From the NCBI GenBank assembly GCA_016800925.1, contig JABCPU010000003.1, forward strand, positions 248,001 through 312,000: a stretch of 64,000 nucleotides of DNA, in the 5' to 3' direction. Under the pieces are notes generated by a model. It did no database searches. It had not been told where the DNA came from and saw only the letters and a program-made list of their open reading frames with translations. Below, piece by piece: positions 34,611 to 47,651 of this stretch; within the stretch, counting starts at the first letter, position 1; every line of letters begins with the position of its first letter. The position numbers were made by a program, and so were the translations under genes. This DNA is from Suillus spraguei (lineage: Eukaryota; Basidiomycota; Agaricomycetes; Boletales; Suillaceae).

Positions 34611-37413
34611 ATGACCGCTCTCACCCTTGCCCCATCGTCTCTTGAGCCTGCAGTCAGTCGTCCTGCGCGAAAGGAAAATAGGGTGCGTTCGCTTATTTCA
34701 ATCTTGCACACATGAGCTTATGCACGGTGTCATCAGATCGTTGCCTTCTTTCGTTCTCGTTCTCGTTCTCGCTCCAGACCCCGCGCCAAATCAACTGTCA
34801 GTTCAAGTGCTGCGCAACCCACGACGGATGTACCAACCCTGCCTACGGTGCCTGCCTCTAAGCTTCGCATCAGTCATGTGCGTTCCACCAGTCTGGCGTA
34901 CGAACCAGGGCATGCAGTACACACAAGTCTGGCTGCCTCGGCGAGCCAGTTAAACTCTAGGCCAGGCACGCGTACTTCGACACGCCCGATATCATCCACG
35001 ACCACTGCCACACACTCTACGATCACCCCTCTTCCTTCCGACACTATCAGAAGAAGACAAGGGATGTCGCATCATGTTTATTCGCACGATTACACCCAAG
35101 GAGAAGATCCCGATCAACAGTCCAACGGAGATCAGGCTGCATCTCAGGAGGATCAAGATCATGCAACTCGTTCAAACACTCCCTCTTCAGTCAATCAGCG
35201 CGGGAAGTTAGAGTTGCGCTCCATTTTTGGTATTGCCCTGTCACGGAAATCATCGCTGGCCAACCCGTCCCGAAAACCATCACCAGGATCTTCTGACCGC
35301 AAAGTCTCGTCTTCATCCTTCTCTCAGAAGGAAGCTGAGAACGTGCCCTCTCGCAAACGATCATTCAGGCTCAACTCTAGACCAAACACTCCAAAGTCTA
35401 CTGATGAATCGCGCGTTACAAAAACATCAACTGGCACAATACCGACTCCCTCCAATCCCCTCCCGCTGTCTGCCTCTCCCCGCAGACTTTCATTTGGATT
35501 AACCTCGAGTTCTCGCATGCATACACCAATGACATCATCGGGTCACCTTCCCCTAGCTCTTCCGTCACGTCACAAGCGACACTCTGTTGGATCTCATGAC
35601 ACTGCTCATGACAGTGCCGTTGCTTTACCCGATGACCATTCGGACAGCGCTCTCACTTCGTCAAAAGACACTAGATCTAATTCAAAGACTAGTGCCTCTA
35701 CCCTTAGCCGCTTCGGAAAGTCCCGCAAAGGCAAAGAACAAGAATGTGATACCAGCAGTTCGAAAATGCGGTCACAAACGCGAAAGACACCTCGCTCGGG
35801 TGACTCGCGCCCTGGTATATTTGGCACACTTTCGGAGGAGACATCTCCGATCATCAACTTATCCCCGCCGCCACCGCAGAACGACCAGTATGACCTCGGT
35901 GACCTCATAGTATCGCTGTTGCCCACAGTAGAGTCCATGTCTGAAGAAGATGCAGTAGAACAACAGCCTCTGATTCATGCACTGCAAGCAAGACCAGCCA
36001 TACCACAAATCATTCATACCCCACCTACTCCACAAAGAACAGCGGAATTAGATTCTCCAGTGCGACCCGCTGCCACACCGTCAACATTGAGCGGAGGACA
36101 GGGGAAGCCACGCGAAGTTCTGCTCAGCAAGGATCCGATCACTGTTCACAGCGAGCTTCCAAAGTTACATGCACAGGCAGCTCTGAACACCGGTTCCAAC
36201 GGAGATCCTGCGTACAACCGTATGCGTAGCAGATTCTCACCTCGGTTGTTCGGGGGCAAAGATTTATCCAGAGAAAGCAAGCAGAAACCTGGTGGTCGGC
36301 ATGATTCCCCTGGGGCTGTCGGTCCTCCGCGAAATATGACCAACCGTCGCATTAAACATGGAAGTTTTGACTTTGAGAGGCCTGTCTCCGGTTTAAACAG
36401 GAGCAGTTCAACAGTCAATGCATCGCTAGTTAAAGGCGAGGGCTCGACACAATCTGGTAAAACTGGTGTCACAACTCATCGACCGGCACCCTTAGAACGG
36501 ACAGCATCATCATCATCTGATCGCACAGGGAAGTCGCAAAAATTCGCGTATCATCCTACCCGAGCCGACTCTCCCATTCTTGCCCAGCTCTCTGCCAGCC
36601 ATACTGGCGAAACTTCAGTTGTTTCCTTTTCATCTGCATCCGCCTCTGCGCAGTCGAAATCAACGGGAAAGTCTGCCCCTGCTCCCGGACAATCATCCAG
36701 TTGGGGACGCACATCAGGTAGACGAACTCAACGCACGTCGCACGGACCGTTCCCCTTCGAGCCGGCTTCATCGGTTACAAATTCTCCGTTACCAAGCTCC
36801 TCTGCATTGCCCTCCTGTCCGTCATCCCCTCATCGACAAGAGTTTGATATACCAGAAGGACCTGCCTCATTGTCCCCCAGCTCTCCTCTACGGAGTGAGT
36901 TCGGGCTTAGGGGAGGTTCTATACGCGACAAGAGCCAAAGTGCTCGTGACTACGTGCAACAAGTACACGAGCAAGGCGGCGAGAAGAAAGGCAAAGGTCG
37001 TTCACTCGATCTCAAACTTAGTTTATCTTGGGCACCTAATCGCGTCCGTCAAGAAGCCGTTATACATGGATCTCTCCTTTCGCAAAAACAAGAGGAGGAG
37101 CGTAATCGGGGGAAGGATGTCACGAAAGTCTTTGAGAACGTACTCTCCGAATCTGGATTCGAAACGTTCAAAAAGTGTTAGTACTACTTTATGTATGCTA
37201 TCTTGTTACTTTGAATCATTTTATCTGACCGTGATGTTATCTCCTTATTCAGATGTTCATCGGTTTGATGCGCACCTAATACCCTTAGAAGGACCTCGGG
37301 GACTCCTAGCACGCGTTGAAAAATTACTCACTGCCTCGTCGGTATCACAGACAGAAAAGGTGGAACTGCTGGAGCAGTTTGCTCGATTCGTGAAGGGGCA
37401 CAGCGAAGTCTAA
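34611..37413 (+). CDS. Uncharacterised Ser/Pro/Arg-rich protein with a conserved-looking C-terminal helix region
   Basis: The function is not recognised. The first exon starts at 34611 (MTALTLAPSSLEPAVSRPAR) and splices in phase to IVAFFRSRSRSRSRPRAKST, an RS-type repeat. About 740 residues of low-complexity, Ser/Thr/Pro/Arg-rich sequence follow, with many SP and TP sites that could be phosphorylated. Only the last 110 residues look folded: SARDYVQQVHEQGG, DVTKVFENVLSESGFETFKK and, after a final intron, FDAHLIPLEGPRGLLARVEK up to the stop at 37413. The composition suggests a mostly disordered scaffold with one C-terminal binding module. It could be a cell-polarity or cytoskeletal adaptor, but that is a guess from composition only. 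Confidence 0.75.
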
Positions 37414-38044
37414 CGGACAACAACACGTCATGTCACGAGGATTTATGGGTTCTAGCCCTTTTCACAACGCACATATAACAAGTTTTCGTCATGGCACATA
37501 CGACACATCGCCCTTATTATTCTACATCCTGTGCTACACCATTTTTATCATTTTATATCTCACGCATTTGACTTACGCAGGTGTTTATGTCATTCGTCAC
37601 GATCTACACGCATTTTCTGTATCGATCCGTTGCCATATTAAGTTTTGCTACGACCCTGTTTATAGTGACTTATGAGTTACGTCCTACTAGCTCAGTTTAA
37701 TGGAGGTTTTCAAGTTATCGTACTCCGTAGGTGGACTGCAGAAAGTATTGTGGATGTTAGCAACGTAAAACTTTGTGATAAAACCTACGGCAAACGGAAC
37801 GACTTCCAATTGTGCTATTTCTTCAGCAACGCCACACATTGTCAACGATTGATTTTCGAACGGATTGAAATGATTTGATGTATTACACCGCAATCTTTAC
37901 AGCGACAAATTGATACGATCGATGTACAACATTCAGTATTTCTACCAGCAAAAGAAGAAAAGACAAGGGCTAAGGAATTAACTCCAGTCCATCAATTTAT
38001 ATCGTCCACCCGTATTGTTCACGTAGTGGAGTATCAGTGTAAGT
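37414..38044. other. Convergent 3' region between the Ser/Pro-rich gene and YVC1
   Basis: About 630 bp lie between two stop codons. It is AT-rich with short hydrophobic open frames that lack family motifs and sit where two 3' untranslated regions should meet. No gene, repeat or RNA was recognised. Confidence 0.5.
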
Positions 38045-41000
38045 TTAAGTGTGTAAGCGGTCCACTTTTGTCGACAATACCTCCAACCTTGCCCGGATCT
38101 CTTTAATCTCCTTTACAATTGTAGCTTCCATCGACTATAGAGACGTCAGTGGATAACGTAGAAAAAAGCTAAAAGCTTACTTGTTCCGTATTGGGGAACC
38201 TCTTGACAAGCTCACAGAAGGAAATCTTGCTGATCTCCAAGCCTTGGTCTGCGCATGGCCCCTCGACTACGGGATCCAGAACAACAGGGTTTTCAGTGTC
38301 CACCTCGTCATCTGAGCTGACCATCCACTTTGTCATATTTGATGTCTCAAAGAGCGCAATAAAAGTCAACGGGATGAAGAAAATTATGCTCATAATGACC
38401 CGATTGAGCTGCAAGGAGGTGAGAAATACAGACCGAAAATTGAAGAGTTATGCCGCACTTGTGCATATGGCCGGGGTTGCAAAGCAAACATTCTCAAAAG
38501 ACGTTAATAACTGCAAAGGGCCACAAGAATAGAAAACCTACTCAAGAGGCGCTACGAAGGAAAGCTCTACTAGGTTGAATGGCGCAGGATATACATACGA
38601 ATCAGGAGCGCGGATCATGGCAATAGTTTTTGCTGCGTAGAATGTCATATACTCTGCTTCGGCGTCACCGACGACCTGAGCATTCGTTGAGTCCATGAAA
38701 TCTCATAGAAGACAAAATACCGACCTCGGCATATGCTGAGGAGAACAAAGAGATGAGAACATTGAGCAGAATAATAGCTGTTGTAACATTCCAGCTGAAA
38801 AAGAGCTTGTTGATCAGCAAGCACAGAATCATCAAATGAGCACTGACAGATAGTATAACGTAAGTCCAACAGGGCTGCAAACATTGTTCAGAGACCTCTA
38901 AAGTATAGATATTAGACTTTACCTGCTCGAGAACCTGTCGTAGTTGGGAGACCTAAGGAAATTCAGCAGGTGCTCAAATCAAGAAAATAAATATCCAATC
39001 TAACTGAAGTAAGCCTTGAAGAAGGATATTAGTGATCTGACAGCGATTAGACAGGGCTAAGGAGAAAATGCCGGACATACAACTGATGGATCTTCGCTTG
39101 AACCGTCGGCAGCATCTAGAGCATATAGACCTTGCAAGAATCCAATCCCAAGCACCGATAGCAACTGCACAGAAGTGAAGGAACGGGGAGACCATATACT
39201 AAAATGGGACGAACCGCGAAGAAAATGCCGGACTCTTGTAGCATGCGAGCTACGCATATTTGCATTGTTCCAACATACCTGCAAAATAATCATCGTTTAT
39301 ACGAATACGACACAATATGTGCTTACTGGTAACCATCAAAGATTGTAATGAGCTCTGCAGCAAAAAGCCATGAGTCAATGGAACACCAACAAATATGTGA
39401 AGCTTAACTGATCCTGAAATAATCGGTTAGATGTTGTATATCATGTTGATTCGAGGATTGACTGACCATATGAATGGGGCAACGAAACTCAAGACTTGAA
39501 AGCTCCTTAAGTGTAGCGTGTTGGAGTGATCTCCAGCGATGTAAAGACCAGCAATGCGAAGCGAACATGCAGCCAGCAATAAAGAATCCGTTATGAAGGC
39601 GACGACACTCCAAAATCCAAAGGCACGGTAGGTTGCATATTTGAATAGCTTGTAAAACTGGGTTGGCCTGTAAGACGTTGCGGCGGGTTGAGACGCAAGA
39701 AAGTTACCCTGAGTATATCTGGTACAGGACTCAGCACACCGTTCAAATAACAGCGGGATACTCTCACCTTCGAGTGAGAATGCCAGCGCCATGATATAGA
39801 GTACAATTTCCCACATGTCGAGCACCGTATAGTTGGGGTCAAGTCGCTCCAGTGGTTCACGGACTTCAAACCGGTTAGGGGATGGCTAGCGCTCCGTAAT
39901 TAGATTAATCTCTCACCGGCTTGAGAGTACACAGCGAGAAAAAAAAACCAAATCTATGTCATCATATCAAGCTAATGGTTGTTCAACCAATTTATGACGC
40001 ACCACGATGCGGAGGAAGTTCTGATACCTACACCCAGGTAAGAATAGGTTACAATGCAGCTGAAGTAAGTCATACCGGGGAACGGAAATGCGTGAAGGAT
40101 CCATGTGACCCCAAAAACCAGCTTGTCGCGATTTGTGGTAGGGTATATCTGTCGGTGTTTGAGCATGGAAAACAAACACAACCATTCGTTGTCTTACACT
40201 GAATATCATCTTGATCTGTTACCGTCTGGACAAGCTTACCGTCCCACAAAGCCCTGACAACTGGGGCAACAATCAGCTTACCCGATTGATAGGTAACCTC
40301 AGGAACAACTCACCACTCTGCGCTTCGGTAGAAGACAAAAATATAGTGCTATATAACAGCATGTAAGAGGATTGCATACATCCCTACGAAAAACCGACCA
40401 ATGGGTGTCAATGGCAATTTCGAGAGCACTCGAGGCCTCGCTAATACTGCCATCAGGTTCACGATGTCTATGCCGAACAGACATGAGAGATGTAATTTTC
40501 CCAGATGAACTCTGATGAACAATGCGACGAGCCAACACTTCACACGCCACAGCTACCAAAGTGAATGTTCATGAGGGCTAGTGTTCAACCAAAAAACGAT
40601 AGCACAAGAATTCTACTTACCTCTTCCTCGGTTTTCGCCAAAATCTGCAGGGTCGAGATATGCCTCTCGCATAAATTCAGCGTGAGCACGAAGCAAACAG
40701 TATGGGAGCTTTTGGCCCAGTGAGGACGTCGAACACTTCAGCCGTGAGGATTATAAGTTGCTTACCGCTTCAACAAAATCACCTGCTGCGTCCGAAAAAG
40801 CAGATATAACGTTGGCGGTAATAATCCTGCTTATGGGATCATTGATGCTCTTCTCATCAACTTCCACTGGAAGTAGCTTGGTTGCTAGTGCCTTGAGACG
40901 CTTTACAAGTTCTATATAACCTGACAGTTAGGAAATGAAATGAATACAAGGGCATGCCATACTCGTTAATGTATCCGGACAAGGTTTCATCGACGACGGT

Positions 41001-41047
41001 AGTATAAGAGGAGCTTGTTCGTTATCGATTTCATCACTTTGGTACAT
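38045..41047 (-). CDS. YVC1: Vacuolar TRP-type cation channel Yvc1
   Basis: Yvc1 releases calcium from the vacuole in response to stretch and calcium. The likely start is 41047 (MYQSDEIDNEQAPLILPSSM). The cytosolic N-terminal domain follows: LVKRLKALATKLLPVEVDE, DPISRIITANVISAFSDAAG, LPYCLLRAHAEFMREAYLD and VACEVLARRIVHQSSS. The membrane part begins near 40 kb and includes DMWEIVLYIMALAF, FWSVVAFITDSLLLAACSLR, a TIFDGYQ-like segment and MQICVARMLQESGIFFAV. SVLGIGFLQGLYALDAADG and the late YVYPAPFNLVELSF are typical Yvc1 signatures. The last exon codes for a short helix (EATIVKEIKEIRARLEVLST) that could form a coiled coil. About 15 short introns break the gene, and not every junction was resolved. 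Confidence 0.87.
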
Positions 41048-41172
41048 TTTCCGAAGTCGTTGGTTTTCAAGGAGCGGAACAACGATGATGAATGCCTGTC
41101 ATGGGTGACGGAAAAGGAAGCGCGACCGGCAACGTTTGGTGGCTGTGTACCCCAACTTCTCACCGCTGCACC
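41048..41172. promoter_or_regulatory. Compact divergent promoter region of YVC1 and ARPC3
   Basis: Only 125 bp separate the two proposed start codons, which point away from each other. Both promoters and both leaders must therefore overlap here or extend into the neighbouring gene. No clear TATA box was seen. Confidence 0.5.
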
Positions 41173-41887
41173 ATGCCTGTGAGCGAGTCTCTGGAGGAGT
41201 TTCGAAGAGCAATGCTGACGACGAACACCAAAACTTTATAGGCATACCACTCTGCTTTCAACGACTTCCCTGATGCAATGCAAGCTGGCAATATGTCCAT
41301 CTTGCCAATCAGAACCAAAATTCGTGGTCCTGCACCCCTCGGTATGTCTTCTGGAATATGTAGTCGCCACCGCCATCATTGAATGTGGTGCATGTAGCCG
41401 ATCCAGAGCAAGGAGATATCGTAGATGAGACCCTTGACCTTTTTCGCGCCAATTCGCTCTTCCGCAACTTTGAAATCAAAGGGCCTGCGGACCGACTCTT
41501 AATCATCCTGATTCTCTATATATCCGATTGCTTGGCGAAGATCGGTTCTGCTCGCACAGTGCCAACGCAGATCGAAGCATCAAAGATGTTGAATACGTTA
41601 TCCGTAGACAATTTTGCTATCCCAGGCGATGCTGGATTCCCTCTCAACGCTCATTATGCCCCGCCTCAGAGCAGAGCAGATGCAGGTACGTTCAGTTGGA
41701 TTATTTCGCCTCAGTGGATAATGTATATATCATGACAGATTATCTGCGGACATACTTGACGCAGGTCCGCCAGGAACTGGCAGTTCGACTGGTAGAACGC
41801 TTGTACGCTGACGGAACGGGCAAGCCGAGCAAGTGGTGGATGGCATTCCAGAAAAGAAGGTTTATGAACCGCAGCCTGGGGTCGTAA
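41173..41887 (+). CDS. ARC18: Arp2/3 complex subunit ARPC3 (Arc18)
   Basis: A structural subunit of the actin-nucleating Arp2/3 complex that drives branched actin at endocytic patches. A 6-nt first coding exon (ATG CCT at 41173) splices to AYHSAFNDFPDAMQAGNMSI, giving the family start MPAYHS. Then come LPIRTKIRGPAPL, DIVDETLDLFRANSLFRNFE, LLIILILYISDCLAKI, LSVDNFAIPGDAGFPLNA and, after an intron, YLRTYLTQVRQELAVRLVE and KWWMAFQKRRFMNRSL. The stop is at 41885-41887. The length, about 180 residues, fits the family. It converges on NOB1 with 72 bp between stops. Confidence 0.94.
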
Positions 41888-41959
41888 ATCAGAGGAACAG
41901 TTGTATAATCCTGTATCGATTAACTGGGTAATGTACTTTTTCAGCGATGGGCATCTATA

Positions 41960-43439
41960 TCACCTCCATTTCTTCCTTTCGTTGGGGTTCTTCCTCCCGT
42001 ACCCTATTTGCGATACGTCTTTGCCAGCATGCGATGACCGCCCTTGTCCTCCAGTCCCAGCACTCAATATTCCCGGCATCCAATCAGGATCTGACCAGCC
42101 GCCAACACTGACGCCACCCTCACCGCCCTTATCAACCAGGCCCTTGATCATTCGCCGCTCCTCTCGATCTCGTTTACCATCTGCACGCTTTTTAGCGCGC
42201 ATGTATTCTAGCTGGTCCTCGCGTAATATTAGACCTTCTCCAGGGCCTGTCTTGGCTGACCCAGGCTTTGGTGCAGGGATTGGATATTTCGTTCCCCTTA
42301 TTTTATACTGGAAATTTTTCTTCAGGTGGACTTGCATTGCAGGAGCATCTGGTGATGCATCAGGGGACGCAACAGTGACCGACGCCCGCATTAGTGTAGG
42401 GTTACCGCAAGATGGGCAAAACTGTTTCGAGTTGTCTTTGCAGATCCTAGTCATAGTATAAGAACAGGGTGCCAATCAGTAAAACCCGGTACTCACTTAA
42501 AGCAAGCATGGCACCGAAGAACCCAGCTCTTCACTCTCTGTATCCGCTTGCCTTCAGTCCCGATCAATGTCAGACCCATCTGCAGCAAGACATTCTGAAC
42601 GGCAAAATCTCCGGTCATGCAACCTGTTGGTATGAATTCATCCTCCTCCTTTCTTCCCCGCCTTTTCTTGCTAGCACTACTGCCAGAAGGCAATAACTGC
42701 AGCGCCTGGGATTTGTGTAGTGCGACGTTTTGAGGTGTAACCCATTCGCCCTCGCCATCATCCTCGTCAGAGGGGTCCTCGTAGTATAGCGGCTGATCCG
42801 GTGGTCGAGCTTCGTCACTTGAGGGATGATGCGTTTCTTCCGCTATATCTTCGCCTCCTTCTCGGAGAATTTCGACATCTAGCGGTTCACTCTCTCCACC
42901 TTCGTCATTCTCACTATGAATATCCTCCGATAGATCCGAAGGGGAAACTGGGGGATTTTGGACGTTATCATTAATTTCGTCGGTAATGCTCTACTGGGTA
43001 GATGTTAGATCAGGGCTGAGTTACTAGCTCATCAAACCTTGCCTTTTTGGTGTCGTTCTCAGATGACGCTTGCTCGTGCGCATGAAGCGAATAGGTCAAC
43101 GCCAAGACGCAGATATCTGCATGAGATAAGACTGCGTAATCTCCTGTCTTCTTCGCAAATTGTACCACTGGAGAGCAGTAGGTACGTAAGTAATCAATAA
43201 GATAGAGACCTGTGCTAACCATGGGCAAGCGACGCAGCATCAGGGTTGCGTACATCCACTTGGACACCTGCAGATAGCCCCAATCGTTCAAAGTGTTCCC
43301 GGGCGCGTTTGTCCTTGAGCTCATCCAGAACTTGAGGTACGGTGAGGTAGATCTCTGCCAGGCCTCTCAGTGGTGAAAGCGAAAGTAATGGACCAGCATC
43401 TAAAACCAAGTTTTTACAGCGAGGCTTTGATTCTGCCAT
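41960..43439 (-). CDS. NOB1: 20S pre-rRNA endonuclease Nob1
   Basis: Cuts 20S pre-rRNA at the 3' end of 18S rRNA in late 40S ribosome maturation. The ATG at 43439 opens a PIN domain: NLVLDAGPLLSLSPLRG with the first metal Asp, VPQVLDELKDKRAREHFE, and SHADICVLALTYSLHAHE with later acidic ligands. An acidic, disordered linker follows (SEDIHSENDEGGESEPLDVE). Then comes the Nob1 zinc ribbon, RCHACFK joined by an intron to ICKDNSKQFCPSCGNPTLMR, with its four Cys. The C-terminal part, YPIPAPKPGSAKTGPGEGLI and KKWR at the end, is typical. Its start is 233 bp from the divergent LEU2 start. Confidence 0.94.
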
Positions 43440-43672
43440 CGATGTGAAGTTTTGAAGAAAGTTCTAAGTTAGCGCTACTGCTTACCTGAGCCTGCTCAGA
43501 CGATGCGATTAAGATAAACGTGGGATGATTTACCCTTATGCAGGTCACGCGCAATCATGCATTCGAATCACCTCGGCCGATAGTGCGGGCAGCCGATTCT
43601 CCAGGTTATAACAATATTGATGTTTGAACGCAATTAGTATTGACCGTTATCTTCCCTTTCTCCATCTTCCAA

Positions 43673-45019
<1,347 letters not shown>

Positions 45020-45233
45020 ATAGATGTGATGACCGACGGAAATATAGGACTATGGCAGAATCGATGGAAGTGTACATGTATTCCACTACTCAAATTTAAC
45101 AAGTGATCCGGTCGAGTACCTGTGGTCTCGAAGGTGGAAGAACAGCATTTCAGTCTGACAGACGAATAGTAATTCATTGCGCAGTATCATTCGATAAATC
45201 TGTGAAAGCATAGTCCATCCTCTATCAGAACAA

Positions 45234-47364
45234 CTAAAACATATTAGCAAGCTTGCTTGCCGCAACCCGCGCATCCAAGCGTGGGCGCGATGGGTGTACC
45301 CGCATTGACTGTGATATGTTCGTCGAGGCGAACATTCCCAGAGGATCCACTGCCTGTTGTGTGCTTGCGGAGCGAACGGTAGCGTGAGAGGCCAATGGGG
45401 ATTGCGCGAACCCTGCAAGAGGATGGGTAGCAGATGATGGAACCGGAGAATGAATAGTTCCCCCAAGGGGGCCTTGGGGTAAAGATGGCGAAGAGGCAGA
45501 AGCAGCTACCGGAGGGCCCAACGGTGATGGTGATGAGGCATTAACAAACATCGACTGGGTCCCATCCACAAAGCGGCCGCCCAGAGGCGGGCCAGTTTCC
45601 CGTGGCTGTGAGGAGTGTGTGAAAGAGTTCCGCTGAGGTGTTGAGGGACCTGCACCAGGTGATTGAGGAGGAAGTGGGTTATGTCTGAATGAGGACTGAG
45701 TGGGTGAAGGAGCGGCTGGCGGCATCCGGTTTGGAGGCTTTGCGACAGGAGGCGTAGCCTTGCTATGCGTGGGTGGCATATCGTCTTCTAGAGGTAAGAT
45801 GACAGATGGTTTAGGAACGCCATTCGGGTTTGGAGGTGCTGCCTTCTGGTTGGCGTTATTGACATCTGTGCGAAGCGCTTCCAGTTCTCGGAGTAACTGC
45901 CTCTCATACATGATCGACGAGCGAGCGTGCTCGATCAAAGCAGCGGTGATATCATCTGCAACAGTACGTTTGTGTGTATCTATTGCACGATGAAGGTTCT
46001 GGGATATGTTGTTGGCTCGTTGAGCAAGGACTTGCTCGTATTTATTTGCCTATTACGAAAATTCAGAGATCAGCGCTCTCACATCGAGAAAAACACCAAG
46101 CGGATTGCACTTACCTCCTCTATATCTTCCAAAGCTTCATCCACTCGCTCAGCCCTAATATTAGAACTTGCCTTCAACCGCTCTATATTCCTCCGCTTAG
46201 ATATCGTCGACTTCACTGCAGCTTGATACTCCTCCAGTACACCGGCTCGTTGTAACAATGCCTCCTTTGCAGAACGGGCGTTTAGACCTTGATATCCGAG
46301 AGTGTCCCCGATGACAACACATTCACTAATCGCCTGCGCTTGATCCAAATCCGTAAGAGTATGCCATGCTCTGCCGAGCTTCTGCAGCGCATGTCCAAGA
46401 GGGGGATGAGACTCCGTAGTAGCGACATTAATGAGTTTGTTGCCCATCTCCGCATGCGCAGTAGCCAGAGCTACAACTCGGATCAACAAATGGATAAGCG
46501 TGATAATCGCCTTCAAGCCACTCACATTTGCGTGTGATCGCGAGTTTATCGATAGCCTTAGCAGCATCAAAAAATTGCGTTTCAAGCTTCGTTAATTCAA
46601 AGCGGGCACGTTGCAGTACCTCGTCTTCGTCAGGTACGCCTCGGCGTATCAGCCCAAACCCTGAGCCCGTTTTACGCCGAGGACGTGGCGTTGGCTGATA
46701 ACCAAAGTCACTCTCGATAAATGAGCGCAGTTCCTCGTCGTGAATAACAATTGGGTCCTCGCATATCCGCGTCAACCACCTCTGCAGCATTATTCGCACA
46801 AGACGATCATCTTCCTCGTCTGTAGGCGCCGAGGTTTGGGCAAGAGGCAGCGCAGGGATAATGGTATGAGGACAATTGTTGATCAGCGCTTCGTAGAACT
46901 GCTGAAACTCGAGGTATGAGCGAGACACGTTGCGGTATGTAGTTCCCGTAAAATTAGTCAGTGTTGTCTGCCAGCGCAAGTCTGATTACCATACGGATGA
47001 TAAAGTGCAGTTAGCTTACCTGGGCATCAAGCTTGAAGAGTATATCCCGCCTATTCCTATCCATTCCAGTGATTCGCACCCGTAGATATGGCTCCATCTT
47101 CTCGTATTTTGTGCCATTTGAGCCTACTGCCGTCTGGGGAGAGACAAGACCAGGTTCAGGCTGACCGTAAATTTTAGGTTCTCTACCGTACAACCCGTCT
47201 GTCTCTGCTTTCTGGACACTCACTGGCGATGGTAAAGACGGGGAAACGCGACGCAAATGGGGTATCGGAGAATTTCGTTCGTGCGGTGTCGTTGGCCATG
47301 GTGGTGACGTGTCCGTATTTCCATTGGTAAAACTGGCGCTAGTAGAGCTAAGAGGATCAAACAT
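45234..47364 (-). CDS. VPS17: Retromer SNX-BAR subunit Vps17
   Basis: Pairs with Vps5 to form the membrane-bending part of retromer, which returns receptors from endosomes to the Golgi. The ATG at 47364 starts a disordered Ser/Pro region. A PX domain follows: YLRVRITGMDRNRRDILFKL, then after an intron TNFTGTTYRNVSRSYLEFQQ, a Vps17 signature, and LVRIMLQRWLTRICEDPIVI. The BAR domain runs from VPDEDEVLQRARFELTKLET through HAEMGNKLINVATTESHPPL, LGRAWHTLTDLDQAQAI and LQRAGVLEEYQAAVKSTISK. A long Pro/Ser/Ala-rich tail (45.25-45.85 kb) ends at RVAASKLANMF. It converges on LEU2. Confidence 0.92.
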
Positions 47365-47651
47365 GACAGCACCGTATAGTGGAGGGACACCGTCACTGGT
47401 AGAGAAGTACTACTACGCACGATACCCGCAAATTCACCGATTGCGCCCCAATTTGATGTGATAATAGATCACATAAGCAACTATGAAACACGTCCAAGTT
47501 AAATTTATCAAGTCCTCAAATTTGCTGCAAATCTACAATAAGAATAGGACACTCTATCTAAGGGCGACAGGGTAAATAGATGATGATAACAATAGTCGCG
47601 TCAAATCTGCCCTGCATATCATCTGTACCGAAGGAGCGACATGGAGTCACG

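Noticed and set aside
34848..34850. GTG as start of the Ser/Pro-rich protein
   Set aside because: The frame continues upstream into a spliced first exon with an ATG at 34611.
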